Shown in pieces: positions 1 to 9,496 of a stretch of DNA of 64,000 nucleotides; the first letter of the stretch is position 1; every line of letters begins with the position of its first letter. The stretch is from positions 58,947-122,946 of the forward strand of contig NZ_JAIQXX010000009.1 of assembly GCF_021887715.1 (NCBI RefSeq), given 5' to 3'. This DNA is from Winogradskyella immobilis. GTDB taxonomy: Bacteria > Bacteroidota > Bacteroidia > Flavobacteriales > Flavobacteriaceae. The position numbers and the translations under genes were made by a program. The notes beneath the pieces were generated by a model that saw nothing but the letters and a program-made list of their open reading frames with translations, searched no databases and was not told the origin of the DNA.

Positions 1-2
1 AC

Positions 3-59
3 CAAGGGTTTTTAGATAAGGATCCTGTTATTTCTTCTAATATTGAATATATTAAATAG
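3..59 (+). CDS. 3' end of a gene cut by the left edge
   Basis: The third frame is open from the window edge to a TAG at 57-59, with last residues VISSNIEYIK. Only 18 codons are visible and no family can be recognised. A rho-independent terminator begins about 17 bases after the stop, which supports a real gene end here. Confidence 0.5.
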   Translation, partial: QGFLDKDPVISSNIEYIK

Positions 60-75
60 AAAAAACAAAATTATT

Positions 76-113
76 AAAAGACCTATTAGAATTGATTTTT
101 AATAGGCTTTTTT
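76..113 (+). terminator. Rho-independent terminator of the left-edge gene
   Basis: AAAAGACCTATT (76-87) pairs with AATAGGCTTTT (101-111) apart from one bulge, and a T run follows. It closes the truncated gene and separates it from the downstream condensing-enzyme gene. Confidence 0.7.
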
Positions 114-172
114 GTGATAATATTAGAGAGACAGAAAGCATAAATAAATTATGCAGTCATAATATTATTACC

Positions 173-180
173 TAATTTTG
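173..180 (+). promoter_or_regulatory. Flavobacterial -7 box (TAATTTTG)
   Basis: The sequence fits the Bacteroidetes sigma-factor -7 consensus TAnnTTTG. It would start transcription near 187, leaving an 80-base 5' leader before the ATG at 266. No clear -33 TTG lies at the usual distance. Confidence 0.45.
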
Positions 181-265
181 CCTAACTAATTGACTATTTT
201 AACTAAAATTATTTATTTAAAACTTAAAATAACTATAAATTTAAGTTTTGAACCAGAAACGATGT

Positions 266-1525
266 ATGAAGGATTTATTTGAAAAGATTTACAGAGATAA
301 AGGCCCTTTAGGTAAATGGGCTGCACAAGCTGAAGGTTATTTTGTTTTTCCAAAATTGGAAGGACAAATTTCTAACCGAATGAAGTTTCAAGGAAAAGAT
401 GTTATTACATGGAGTATTAATGATTATTTAGGCTTAGCTAATCATCCTGAAGTTCGTAAAGTAGACGCTGAAGCTGCTGCTCAGTATGGCTCTGCTTACC
501 CTATGGGAGCACGAATGATGTCTGGACATACAGATCTTCATGAAAAATTGCAAAATGAATTAGCTGCATTTGTTAATAAAGAAGCTGCTTACTTATTAAA
601 TTTCGGTTATCAAGGTATGGTATCAACTGTTGATGCTTTAGTATCTAAAGATGATATTATTGTTTATGACGTTGATGCCCATGCATGTATTATTGACGGT
701 GTGCGTTTGCATATGGGTAAACGTTTTACATATAAGCATAATGATGTTGAAAGCCTTGAAAAAAACCTTGAACGTGCTACTAAAATGGCAGAGCAAACTG
801 GAGGAGGTATATTGGTTATTTCTGAAGGTGTTTTTGGTATGCGAGGTGAACAAGGTCGACTAAAAGAAATTGTTGCCCTTAAAAAGAAATTTAATTTTAG
901 ATTATTTGTCGATGATGCTCATGGTTTTGGAACTTTGGGTGCTACGGGAGCTGGTGCTGGTGAAGAACAAGGTGTTCAAGATGATATAGATGTGTACTTT
1001 GCTACGTTTGCTAAATCTTTAGCAAGTACAGGGGCATTTATTGCAGCAGATAAGGAAATTATTGATTATTTAAAATATAATTTACGATCTCAAATGTTTG
1101 CAAAGTCTCTACAAATGCAATTGGTAGTAGGTGCTTTAAAGCGTTTAGATATGTTAAGGACAATGCCAGAGTTAAAACAAAATCTTTGGAAAATTGTTGA
1201 TGCATTACAATCGGGATTAAAATCTCGTGGATTTAATATTGGTACAACTCAAAGTTGCGTTACTCCTGTATACCTAAAAGGTAGTATCCCTGAAGCTATG
1301 GCTTTAGTTAGAGATTTAAGAGAAAATCACGGAATATTCTGTTCTATAGTGGTTTATCCTGTTATACCTAAAGGAATGATTTTACTAAGAATGATTCCTA
1401 CCGCAACACATACATTGCAAGATGTAGAAGAAACTTTAGATGCTTTTGACGCTATTAGAGATCGATTAGATAATGGAACTTATAAACGTATGTCAGCTGC
1501 TTTAATTGCTGCTATGGGTGAGTAG
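266..1525 (+). CDS. Alpha-oxoamine synthase, serine palmitoyltransferase-like (or cysteate acyltransferase)
   Basis: This is a fold-type I PLP enzyme of the family that condenses an acyl thioester with an amino acid with loss of CO2 (SPT, BioF, KBL, cysteate acyltransferase). In 419 residues it shows the ring-stacking histidine in DVDAHA (H139), the DDAHG motif (D216, H219) and the PLP lysine in FAKSLAS (K250). In Bacteroidetes a stand-alone gene of this type, away from bio genes and facing a GNAT-like gene, usually makes the base of ceramides or sulfonolipids; that assignment is inference. The open frame continues upstream to a TTG at 248, but ATG 266 matches the usual N-terminus. BioF is the main alternative, but no biotin genes are near. 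Confidence 0.85.
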   Translation: MKDLFEKIYRDKGPLGKWAAQAEGYFVFPKLEGQISNRMKFQGKDVITWSINDYLGLANHPEVRKVDAEAAAQYGSAYPMGARMMSGHTDLHEKLQNELAAFVNKEAAYLLNFGYQGMVSTVDALVSKDDIIVYDVDAHACIIDGVRLHMGKRFTYKHNDVESLEKNLERATKMAEQTGGGILVISEGVFGMRGEQGRLKEIVALKKKFNFRLFVDDAHGFGTLGATGAGAGEEQGVQDDIDVYFATFAKSLASTGAFIAADKEIIDYLKYNLRSQMFAKSLQMQLVVGALKRLDMLRTMPELKQNLWKIVDALQSGLKSRGFNIGTTQSCVTPVYLKGSIPEAMALVRDLRENHGIFCSIVVYPVIPKGMILLRMIPTATHTLQDVEETLDAFDAIRDRLDNGTYKRMSAALIAAMGE

Positions 1526-1548
1526 TTATTATAATATAAAACTTATGA

Positions 1549-1577
1549 AAAAGAGCTATTAATTAATAGCTCTTTTT
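1549..1577. terminator. Bidirectional terminator between convergent genes
   Basis: A perfect 28-base palindrome with 14-base arms (AAAAGAGCTATTAA and its complement) lies in the 52-base gap between two convergent genes. It has A and T tracts on both sides, so it can stop transcription on either strand. Confidence 0.85.
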
Positions 1578-2699
1578 TTATACAATATTCTTTTTGAATG
1601 TACATCTACGTTTATTGACAACCGGTTTAAAGTTTTTCCAGAGTTGTTGTATCGCAATATTGTCATCTAATTCAGGACCTCTAACACAAAGTTCAATATT
1701 TTTTGCTTTGAAAGTCTTGTGGAATTCTTCAAAGATAATAGCTGTAACTCCTTTATTCTGGTATTCGGGCAAAACACCTATAAGATAAAATGTTACTGTT
1801 TTTGCATGTTTTTTTGCATTTAACAAATGCATAAACCCTAAAGGAAACAACCTACCATTAATTTTTTGAAGTGCTTTAGCATAAGAAGGTGTTACAATGC
1901 CAAAGCCTACAACCTTATCATCTTTGTCTAAAACAAATTTCACATATTCAGGATTTAAGAAGCTAATGAATTTATTTTTAAAATACTCACGTTGTTCTTT
2001 ATTAATCTCAACAAAAGATGATAATACTGAATGCGATTTTGAAAACACATCAAACATCTCATCCGCATAATTCATAATGTCTTTACTATTATCAAAATTA
2101 AGCGGACGTAGCTGGTAACGCCTTTTTACCATATTTTGAACTCTGGAAAAAAATTCTGGCAAGATATTTTTAAATTCCATAACATTTTCAGAATAGGTTT
2201 TACCAACACTATAATCAAGAGATTTAAAGTGTTCTGCATAATAAGGATGATTATGCCAAGTAATCATACTTCCCATTTGATCAAATCCTTCAGTAAGTAC
2301 GCCAACCTTATCTAAATTAGAAAAACCTACTGGACCTTCAACATATTTCAATTGTTTTTGTTTTCCTATTTCATGTACTTTATCGAGTAGTACTTTAGTA
2401 ACTTCAATATCATCAATAACATCAAACCAACCAAAACGCATTTTTGGTTCGTTTTGCCCTTTAACTTCTAACCAATTGATAATAGCAGCAATTCTACCTA
2501 CTACAGTATTGTTTTTATAGGCGAGAAAGAAATACGCTTCAGCATCCTTAAAAACAGGATTAATATCCTTATTAAATGTTCTTAGTTCTTCTGCTATTAT
2601 TGGTGGTACCCAATATTTAGAATTTTTGTAAAGTGTAAAAGGAAACTTAACAAAAGCTTTTAATTCTTTTTTGGATGTGGCTTCTTTAATTGTAATCAT
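1578..2699 (-). CDS. GNAT-fold acyltransferase-like protein
   Basis: This 373-residue soluble protein has a C-terminal GNAT core. The acetyl-CoA loop appears as PEYQNKGVTAIIFEEF near residue 315, a variant of the Q/RxxGxG/A signature. Related proteins sit beside serine palmitoyltransferase-like genes in many Bacteroidetes, so a role in lipid N- or O-acylation is plausible but unproven. The gene faces the condensing enzyme across a shared terminator and is therefore not in its operon. The ATG start at 2699 is unambiguous. Confidence 0.7.
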   Translation of the reverse strand: MITIKEATSKKELKAFVKFPFTLYKNSKYWVPPIIAEELRTFNKDINPVFKDAEAYFFLAYKNNTVVGRIAAIINWLEVKGQNEPKMRFGWFDVIDDIEVTKVLLDKVHEIGKQKQLKYVEGPVGFSNLDKVGVLTEGFDQMGSMITWHNHPYYAEHFKSLDYSVGKTYSENVMEFKNILPEFFSRVQNMVKRRYQLRPLNFDNSKDIMNYADEMFDVFSKSHSVLSSFVEINKEQREYFKNKFISFLNPEYVKFVLDKDDKVVGFGIVTPSYAKALQKINGRLFPLGFMHLLNAKKHAKTVTFYLIGVLPEYQNKGVTAIIFEEFHKTFKAKNIELCVRGPELDDNIAIQQLWKNFKPVVNKRRCTFKKNIV

Positions 2700-2777
2700 A
2701 AGATGATTTATAAATTAATAGAACCAAAAAATCTAAATGTTTTTTAATATTTATTTGAATCATATGTATTATAGATC

Positions 2778-3662
2778 TCATTGTTCAGTTTTATATTTAT
2801 GAAAATCTAAACGATAAGAAGCTCCAAAACCAATATTAAATACAGAAGGTGTGTCTTTAGTATTAAAAGCGACATTAGCATCCAATTGAAAATTTTTAGT
2901 CCATAGATATGCACCGCCAAATCTAAAAAGATTATCAGAATAAAAATCACCTTTTATACCTTGGGCTTCCCCAAATACGACCCATTGGGGTGAAAAGGAA
3001 TGTGTTAATGTTAAAACATATTGAAACTCAGAAAAATCATTGCCAATACGATCAAAAATTAAATTAGTTACAAATACCCAACCTCCATTAAAATTATTCT
3101 GAGTTGCCACCATTACTTTAGGGCTAAAGCCATCAGCATCTGGCGGAGTTATAGGATTATCTTCAGTATCAAAATTTGCCCCTGCAAATACCGCTACAGC
3201 TGGTATTAAAGATTTCCATTTAAATTTATTATTTGCATGGTAACTATATAGGTTTGGTTTTTCTTCTTCTGCATTTTTATAAGGATCATATACTAAGTAT
3301 TTTGCGCCAATTGTAAAATTTCTTAAGTTAGCTCGGTCTCTTTCAAAAGGAATAGAAGAAGTGTTACTTGTAAACGTGTCATTTTGGTAAACACCATCTA
3401 AACTTAATTCTAATTGTTCTAATAAAAAACCATATCGGACAGCAAAGTCCACACCGAAACCATTAATTTCAAAATTTAGTGGGGTATGTTCTTCATCAAT
3501 ACTAAAGCCTCCTAGTTCAAATTGTACAACATTAGTACCAACAGAAAAGGCTGATTTTGAAACACCTGGACGATTAGAATTTATAACCTCTGTGTATTGC
3601 GCGTTTGCTGAGCAGGATAAAAACAGCAATGCAACTATAAAAAATGATTTTTGTAATGTCAT
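2778..3662 (-). CDS. Outer-membrane beta-barrel protein, MetA/phenol-degradation 'transporter' type
   Basis: The 294-residue product starts with a Sec signal (TLQKSFFIVALLFL, cut near SANAQ). The rest alternates short amphipathic strands and turns, ending in aromatic-rich strands typical of an outer-membrane barrel. Opening motifs such as NRPGVSKSAFSVG resemble the PF13557 family, often annotated 'transporter'; the substrate is unknown. The open frame extends to a TTG at 3683, but that codon lies inside the promoter -7 box (3681-3688), so ATG 3662 is the start. Confidence 0.7.
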   Translation of the reverse strand: MTLQKSFFIVALLFLSCSANAQYTEVINSNRPGVSKSAFSVGTNVVQFELGGFSIDEEHTPLNFEINGFGVDFAVRYGFLLEQLELSLDGVYQNDTFTSNTSSIPFERDRANLRNFTIGAKYLVYDPYKNAEEEKPNLYSYHANNKFKWKSLIPAVAVFAGANFDTEDNPITPPDADGFSPKVMVATQNNFNGGWVFVTNLIFDRIGNDFSEFQYVLTLTHSFSPQWVVFGEAQGIKGDFYSDNLFRFGGAYLWTKNFQLDANVAFNTKDTPSVFNIGFGASYRLDFHKYKTEQ

Positions 3663-3680
3663 TTGCTTTGGGTTTGTTTT

Positions 3681-3688
3681 CAAATATA
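3681..3688 (-). promoter_or_regulatory. -7 box TATATTTG for the outer-membrane protein gene
   Basis: The minus strand reads TATATTTG, an exact TAnnTTTG match, 18 bases upstream of the ATG at 3662. It overlaps the TTG that would extend the frame, which rules that TTG out as a start if this promoter is used. Confidence 0.55.
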
Positions 3689-3742
3689 GATATTTTATAC
3701 TTTTTTTATAGAATTATAACGGATTATAAATTTTGTTAATTG

Positions 3743-3750
3743 TATTTTTG
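3743..3750 (+). promoter_or_regulatory. -7 box TATTTTTG for the DUF4834 gene
   Basis: An exact TAnnTTTG match 17 bases before the ATG at 3768. It would give a very short leader. The gene and its downstream neighbours may form one transcript. Confidence 0.45.
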
Positions 3751-3767
3751 AAATATAATTTGAGATT

Positions 3768-4055
3768 ATGATTTACACAGCATCTATAGTAGGTTTGGCA
3801 AGAACATTACTTTGGATCTTTTTATTTTATTTTGCATTTAAAATATTAGCACGCTTACTCGCGCCGTTTTTAGTAAAATTTGCTGCTAAAAAAATGGAGC
3901 AACGTTTTGGACAACAATTTGGTGGATTTCAAAACCAATCTCAACATCAGCAAAAGCATAAAGAAGGTGAAACAGTTATAGATAAAGTTCCTAATAGAGA
4001 AAAAACATCTAATAATAATGTTGGGGAATATATAGATTATGAAGAGGTAGATTAA
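3768..4055 (+). CDS. DUF4834 family small membrane protein
   Basis: This 95-residue protein has one hydrophobic helix (about residues 8-36, LLWIFLFYFAFKILARLL). A Gln/His-rich linker and an acidic tail ending DYEEVD follow. The pattern matches the DUF4834 family, which typically precedes a YfhO gene in Flavobacteriaceae, as here. Its function is unknown. It is probably a membrane-anchored accessory with its tail in the cytoplasm. Confidence 0.8.
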   Translation: MIYTASIVGLARTLLWIFLFYFAFKILARLLAPFLVKFAAKKMEQRFGQQFGGFQNQSQHQQKHKEGETVIDKVPNREKTSNNNVGEYIDYEEVD

Positions 4056-4135
4056 CCTTTCCTAAAACTTATAAAGTTTCTGTCTTTTAAAAATTATGCC
4101 TATTTTTCATAATAATTTAGTTCTAAAATAATTTC

Positions 4136-6562
4136 ATGTCGTTTTCTATAAAAAAAGTTCTACCGCATTTACTTGTATTACTAGGTTTTATTGTATTGTC
4201 TTTAGCCTATTTTAGTCCAGTTTTAAAAGGAAAGAAAATATACCAAAGTGATATTATGCATTACATTGGTATGGCACAACAGCAGAAAGAGTTTAGTGCT
4301 AAAGAAAATAAAGAAACATATTGGACTAATAGTGCTTTTGGAGGAATGCCTACATATCAATTAGGTGCAAAATATCCTCACAATTATATTAAAAAACTGG
4401 ATTTAACGTTACGGTTTTTACCGAGACCAGCAGATTATTTATTCTTATACTTTATTGGGTTTTATATTTTACTCCTATGCTTAAAAGTCGATTTTAAATT
4501 GGCCGCACTAGGGGCTTTAGCTTTTGGTTTTTCCACCTATCTAATTATTATTTTAGGAGTTGGCCATAATAGTAAAGCACATGCTATAGCTTACATGCCA
4601 TTAGTATTAAGTGGTATTGTATTAGTGTTTAGGAAGAAATACATCTTTGGATTTCTCTTAACCGTTGTTGCTATGGGATTAGAGATAGTTACTAATCACT
4701 TTCAAATGACTTATTATTTACTGCTTTTGGTTTTGGTTATGGGAGTAGCATATCTTGTAGATGCTTATCAAAAAAAGCAGTTGCCTCATTTTTTTAAATC
4801 TGTCGGTATTTTAACAGTAGCAGTGACAATAGGAGTAGCTTTGAATGCTACTAATATTTTAGCAACTCAAGAGTACGCAAAAGAGAGTACAAGAGGAAAG
4901 GGTGAGTTAACTATAAACACTGATGGCTCACCAAGAGAAGTAACTTCGGGCTTAAGTAGAGAATACATCACAGAATACAGTTATGGCTTAGCAGAATCTT
5001 TTAATTTATTTATTCCACGTTTTATGGGAGGTGGAAATACAGAAGATATAGGCAAAGATTCTGAAACTTATAAAACATATGTATCTATGGGAGCATCTCC
5101 AATAGATGCTATAGAACTTTCTAAAAACGCTCCCATGTATTGGGGTGACCAAACTATAGTAGAAGCGCCAGCTTATGTAGGAGCAGTTATCATTTTTCTG
5201 TTTGTTTTAGGATTGTTTTTAGTGAAAGGAAGACTAAAATGGTGGTTAGTTGGTGGCACATTACTTTCTCTATTTTTATCTTATGGTAAGAATTTTGGAA
5301 TACTTACAGATTTCTTTATCGATTACGTGCCATTATATAACAAATTTAGAGCAGTCAGTTCTATACAGGTTATCTTAGAACTGTGCATTCCAATTCTAGG
5401 GATTTTTGCATTAGTACGTTTGTTTAATGATTTTCAAAACGATGATGAAAAATTAAAGGCATTAAAATATGCTTCTGCTATTACGGCTGGTTTATGTTTA
5501 ATCTTTTTAATTTTTAAATCTTCCTTCTTTGATTTTAGAAGTTTTAGAGATGATGGTATCCCTGAGCCATTAATTGATGCTATAATAAGTGATAGGAAAG
5601 CCATATTTAATATAGATACGATTAGAGCTTTGATTCTTATTTTACTGTCAGTAGGTGCTATCTATATGTTTTTAAAGAAGAAAATATCAGAACAGCGTGT
5701 TGTCATAGTATTTGCTGTATTAATTTTATTTGATCTCGTTACTGTCAACCGAAATTATGTAAATAATGATAATTTTATCTCAGCACGACAAGTAGATAAA
5801 CCCTATGTAAAAACACCTGCAGATGAAGTTATACATAAAGATAAAACGCATTTTAGAATTTTAGATGCATCACAAGAAGGACAACAGAGACCAGCTAGAG
5901 CAGCATATTTTCATAATTCTTTATCTGGTTATCATGCTGCAAAATTGAAACGTTTTGACGCTTTATTTGATTTTCATATTGCAAAGAGTAATCCAGAAGT
6001 GTTGAACATGCTAAATACAAAATATATTATTGTAAGTGATGAAAATGGTAGAGTAGAAGCCACAACACGTTATACAGATCCTAACGGCAATGCCTGGTTT
6101 ATAAATGATTTTAAAGTTGTAAAAGATGCAAATGCAGAAATTTTAGCTTTAGACAGCCTAAATACTAAAACTAGTGCAGTAATTAAAAAGTCAATTTTTG
6201 ATAATGCCAACTTAATTACTACTTATGCAAAAGACTCTTTGGCTAACATACAATTAGATAGTTTTAAACCTAACGCTTTAAAATACACATCTAATAATAC
6301 CTATGATGGTTTTGCTGTTTTTTCTGAAATCTATTATGAAAATGGATGGAATGCATACATCGACGGTGACTTAGTACCTCACCAGCGTGTTAATTATGCA
6401 TTACGTGGTTTGTCGATTCCAAAAGGGAATCATACTATAGAGTTTAAGTTTGAACCTAAAGTTATTGAGACAGGTAGCAAGATTGCTTTAGCAAGTTCCG
6501 CATTGTATGGAATTTTGTTAGTGTTGGGAATATTTTTTATGTTTAAGAAAAAAGAAGACTAA
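4136..6562 (+). CDS. YfhO family polytopic membrane protein
   Basis: The 808-residue protein begins with a hydrophobic helix and continues with about a dozen membrane segments to residue ~540. A soluble C-terminal region (about 550-780) and a final helix before FKKKED follow. YfhO proteins resemble GT-C lipid-linked sugar transferases, and the Gram-positive member acts in lipoteichoic acid glycosylation. In Bacteroidetes the substrate is unknown. The next two genes (glycosyltransferase, flippase) suggest surface glycan work. The start ATG follows an 80-base gap from DUF4834. Confidence 0.85.
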   Translation: MSFSIKKVLPHLLVLLGFIVLSLAYFSPVLKGKKIYQSDIMHYIGMAQQQKEFSAKENKETYWTNSAFGGMPTYQLGAKYPHNYIKKLDLTLRFLPRPADYLFLYFIGFYILLLCLKVDFKLAALGALAFGFSTYLIIILGVGHNSKAHAIAYMPLVLSGIVLVFRKKYIFGFLLTVVAMGLEIVTNHFQMTYYLLLLVLVMGVAYLVDAYQKKQLPHFFKSVGILTVAVTIGVALNATNILATQEYAKESTRGKGELTINTDGSPREVTSGLSREYITEYSYGLAESFNLFIPRFMGGGNTEDIGKDSETYKTYVSMGASPIDAIELSKNAPMYWGDQTIVEAPAYVGAVIIFLFVLGLFLVKGRLKWWLVGGTLLSLFLSYGKNFGILTDFFIDYVPLYNKFRAVSSIQVILELCIPILGIFALVRLFNDFQNDDEKLKALKYASAITAGLCLIFLIFKSSFFDFRSFRDDGIPEPLIDAIISDRKAIFNIDTIRALILILLSVGAIYMFLKKKISEQRVVIVFAVLILFDLVTVNRNYVNNDNFISARQVDKPYVKTPADEVIHKDKTHFRILDASQEGQQRPARAAYFHNSLSGYHAAKLKRFDALFDFHIAKSNPEVLNMLNTKYIIVSDENGRVEATTRYTDPNGNAWFINDFKVVKDANAEILALDSLNTKTSAVIKKSIFDNANLITTYAKDSLANIQLDSFKPNALKYTSNNTYDGFAVFSEIYYENGWNAYIDGDLVPHQRVNYALRGLSIPKGNHTIEFKFEPKVIETGSKIALASSALYGILLVLGIFFMFKKKED

Positions 6563-6563
6563 T

Positions 6564-6635
6564 TGTCATTCCTGCTAATGCAGGAATCTACATTCTAGAT
6601 CAATTAAATAGATTCCTGTCTTAGCAGGAATGACA
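6564..6635. repeat. Paired inverted palindromic repeat units
   Basis: Two units in opposite orientation form a 72-base palindromic block. TGTCATTCCTGC (6564-6575) mirrors GCAGGAATGACA (6624-6635), and each half contains its own CCTGC/GCAGG hairpin. The same unit recurs singly at 14404 and 14856. The block resembles a bacterial REP pair (BIME). Confidence 0.8.
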
Positions 6636-6638
6636 GAA

Positions 6639-7931
6639 ATGAGTAAACAAAAGGTTTTAATAATTTGCTATTATTGGCCACCAGCAGGAGGTCCAGGAGT
6701 ACAACGTTGGTTGAAATTTGTGAAATATCTCCCCGATTTTGATATCGAACCCATAGTTTATTGCCCTAAAAACCCTAATTACCCAATTACAGATCAAAGT
6801 TTAGTAAACGAAATACCTGATGATATCACGGTTTTAAAACATCCAATTTCGGAGCCATATAGATATGCCAAATTGTTTTCAAAAAAGAATACAAAAACGA
6901 TTAGTTCTGGTGTAATCCCTGAAAAAAAGAAACAATCTTTAGTTGAGAAATTAATGCTTTATATACGGGGTAATTTCTTTATTCCAGATGCACGTAAAAA
7001 TTGGCTAAAACCATCGGTAAATTTTCTTTCAAACTATATAAAAGAGAATAATATAAACACCATTATAACCACTGGTCCACCGCATAGTTTACATCTTATA
7101 GGTTTACAATTAAAAAAACAATTAGGAGTTAATTGGTTAACAGATTTTAGAGATCCTTGGACAACCATTGGTTATCATAAAGATTTAAAATTAACGACAG
7201 TATCGCAAAAAAAGCATATAGAATTAGAACGTAGTGTTTTAAATACGTCAGATCAAATTATTGTAACCAGTCATCATACTAAAAATGAATTTGAAACAAA
7301 AACGAAGCAACCAATAGCAGTGATAACTAATGGTTACGATTCACATTCAGTAGTATTAAAAAACAAAGATGCAAAATTCTCATTATCGCATATTGGATCC
7401 TTATTATCTGAACGAAACCCTAAAGTGCTTTGGGAAGTGCTTTCAGAATTAATTAAAGAAAACAAAGATTTTGCTAATGATTTTGAGTTGAAATTAATAG
7501 GAATAGTTAGTGAAAAAGTTATTGCTTCAATTGAAGCATACAATTTAGATGATTATATAAATGTTCTTGGATATGTTTCTCATAATGAAGCTATACACGC
7601 ACAAATGGCTTCTCAAATTTTACTGCTTATTGAAATAGATTCTGAAACGACTAAAGCAATTATACCCGGTAAATTGTTTGAGTATATGCAATCTAAAACT
7701 CCAATTTTAGCTCTAGGTCCAAATGATTCAGATGTAGAACAAATCATAAAAACAACAAATACAGGAACGTATTTTAATTATAATTCTAAGGCTGCACTTA
7801 AAAATCAAATTTTATCATATTATAAAATGTATAAAAAAGAAAGTTTAAAAGCATGCCCTATTGGTATAGAAAAGTACAGTAGAAAACAGATTACCAAACA
7901 ACTTTCAGAACTCATACTTGCCAATAATTAA
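6639..7931 (+). CDS. Glycosyltransferase, family 4 type (GT-B)
   Basis: The 430-residue cytosolic or peripheral enzyme has an N-terminal acceptor half opening with CYYWPPAGGPGVQR. Its C-terminal half carries PGKLFEYMQSKTPILAL, the E-containing nucleotide-sugar signature of GT4 enzymes. It probably adds a sugar to a lipid-linked surface glycan. The sugar and acceptor cannot be read from sequence. The frame opens at ATG 6630, but that ATG is part of a palindromic repeat unit, so ATG 6639 (MSKQKVLIICYY) is preferred. The flippase gene follows 20 bases downstream. Confidence 0.85.
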   Translation: MSKQKVLIICYYWPPAGGPGVQRWLKFVKYLPDFDIEPIVYCPKNPNYPITDQSLVNEIPDDITVLKHPISEPYRYAKLFSKKNTKTISSGVIPEKKKQSLVEKLMLYIRGNFFIPDARKNWLKPSVNFLSNYIKENNINTIITTGPPHSLHLIGLQLKKQLGVNWLTDFRDPWTTIGYHKDLKLTTVSQKKHIELERSVLNTSDQIIVTSHHTKNEFETKTKQPIAVITNGYDSHSVVLKNKDAKFSLSHIGSLLSERNPKVLWEVLSELIKENKDFANDFELKLIGIVSEKVIASIEAYNLDDYINVLGYVSHNEAIHAQMASQILLLIEIDSETTKAIIPGKLFEYMQSKTPILALGPNDSDVEQIIKTTNTGTYFNYNSKAALKNQILSYYKMYKKESLKACPIGIEKYSRKQITKQLSELILANN

Positions 7932-7951
7932 AAATTGTACATTAGTTGTGT

Positions 7952-9409
7952 ATGGGCATCGTAATTAATCAATCTTTTAAAAATACCATAAGTACCTATT
8001 TGGGGTTTGGTATTGGTGCTATAAATACATTATTTCTTTACACTAGTTTTTTAACAGATACACATTATGGTTTGGTTGCTTTTATTTTATCTACAGCCAA
8101 TATTCTAATGCCATTTATGGCATTTGGAGTTCATAATGCGATTATTAAATTTTATTCAACATTTAAAACTAAAAACAGCCTTAATAGCTTTTTAACTTTA
8201 ATGCTATTTCTACCATTTGTATTAGTTATTCCTGCAGGTTTTATAGGATATATTGGTTATGAAAACATAGGCAATCTATTATCTGCTGAAAACCCTATAA
8301 TTAAAAATTACTTGTGGCAAATGTATAGTATAGCTATTACTATGGCTTATTTTGAAATCTTTTTTGCCTGGTCTAAAACACAATTAAAAACAGTTTTTGG
8401 TAATCTAATGCGAGAAGTATTTCATCGTATTGGTATTATGATTTTATTGTTTTGTGTTTATTTTAATTGGGTTACTGTAGATCAGTTTATTATTGGGATT
8501 GTTAGTGTTTACCTATTACGTATGTTAATAATGATGTGTTATGCGTTTACAGTCCGTATTCCTGTTTTAAAATTTAGTAAACCCAACGGTCTATCTTCCA
8601 TACTAAAATATTGTATGCTAATTATTATAGCGGGTTCAGTGGCTATGTTTATTTTAGATATAGATAAGTTTATGATTGGTCAATATTTAGAAATTGAAAC
8701 TGTAGCTTATTATAGTGTTGCCATTTTTATAGCTACGGTAATTGCAGTACCACAACGAGCTATGCATCAAATAATGATGCCATTAACAGCAAAGTTTTTA
8801 AATAACAAAGACGATGAGTCTTTAAAAGATTTATATACACGGAGTTCCTTAAACTTATTAATTATTAGTGGTTTTATTTTTCTGCTAATTGTATTAAACA
8901 TTAATACGTTATATCTATTACTTCCCGAGAAATTTACAGGCGGTTTATTTGTTGTCATTATAATAAGTTTAGCCAAACTCTATGACAATTGCTTAGGTAA
9001 TAATAATGCTATTTTGTTTAACAGCAATTATTACAGAATGGTATTATTTTTTGGGGTATTATTAGCTATAATGGCTGTTGTGTTAAACGTTATATTTATT
9101 CCATTATATGGTATTGAAGGTTCTGCACTTGCTACTTTCTTGGCTATTTTTATTTATAATTCAATAAAATTAATTTTTGTAAAACAAAAATTTAATATGC
9201 AGCCTTTTAATATCAAAACTATTAAAGTTTTGTTACTATTAACACTACTAAGTTTTGGGTTATATTTTATTGAATTTCCGTTTCCTACAATTATTAGCAT
9301 AATTACAAAGTCTATAGTAATAACACTACTTTATTTTATGTTGGTTTACAAACTAAACCTTTCTGAAGATATTTCCATTCAAATCAAAAAGTATTTAAAA
9401 CTAAGCTAA
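7952..9409 (+). CDS. Polysaccharide/lipopolysaccharide flippase (MOP superfamily)
   Basis: This 485-residue protein has 12-14 predicted membrane helices and almost no soluble region. The N-terminus (NTISTYLGFGIGAINTLFLY) is typical of Wzx-like oligosaccharide flippases. It would move a lipid-linked glycan across the inner membrane, fitting the preceding glycosyltransferase. The frame extends to TTG 7946, but ATG 7952 is the natural start. There is no Wzy polymerase in the window, so the pathway is incomplete here. Confidence 0.85.
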   Translation: MGIVINQSFKNTISTYLGFGIGAINTLFLYTSFLTDTHYGLVAFILSTANILMPFMAFGVHNAIIKFYSTFKTKNSLNSFLTLMLFLPFVLVIPAGFIGYIGYENIGNLLSAENPIIKNYLWQMYSIAITMAYFEIFFAWSKTQLKTVFGNLMREVFHRIGIMILLFCVYFNWVTVDQFIIGIVSVYLLRMLIMMCYAFTVRIPVLKFSKPNGLSSILKYCMLIIIAGSVAMFILDIDKFMIGQYLEIETVAYYSVAIFIATVIAVPQRAMHQIMMPLTAKFLNNKDDESLKDLYTRSSLNLLIISGFIFLLIVLNINTLYLLLPEKFTGGLFVVIIISLAKLYDNCLGNNNAILFNSNYYRMVLFFGVLLAIMAVVLNVIFIPLYGIEGSALATFLAIFIYNSIKLIFVKQKFNMQPFNIKTIKVLLLLTLLSFGLYFIEFPFPTIISIITKSIVITLLYFMLVYKLNLSEDISIQIKKYLKLS

Positions 9410-9496
9410 CTACATAGTGCCTTAAAATGAGAACATCCCGCAATGTGCTTTGAGGCATACATTTGCAGGATATTCTACTAACCAACCAAGGTTTTT

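Noticed and set aside
248..265. TTG start of the condensing enzyme six codons upstream
   Set aside because: ATG 266 matches the usual N-terminus and no ribosome-binding signal favours the TTG.
9420..9475. Terminator between flippase and basic protein gene
   Set aside because: ATCC-GCAA/TTGC-GGAT arms form only an imperfect hairpin with mismatches and no T run; not confident enough to list.
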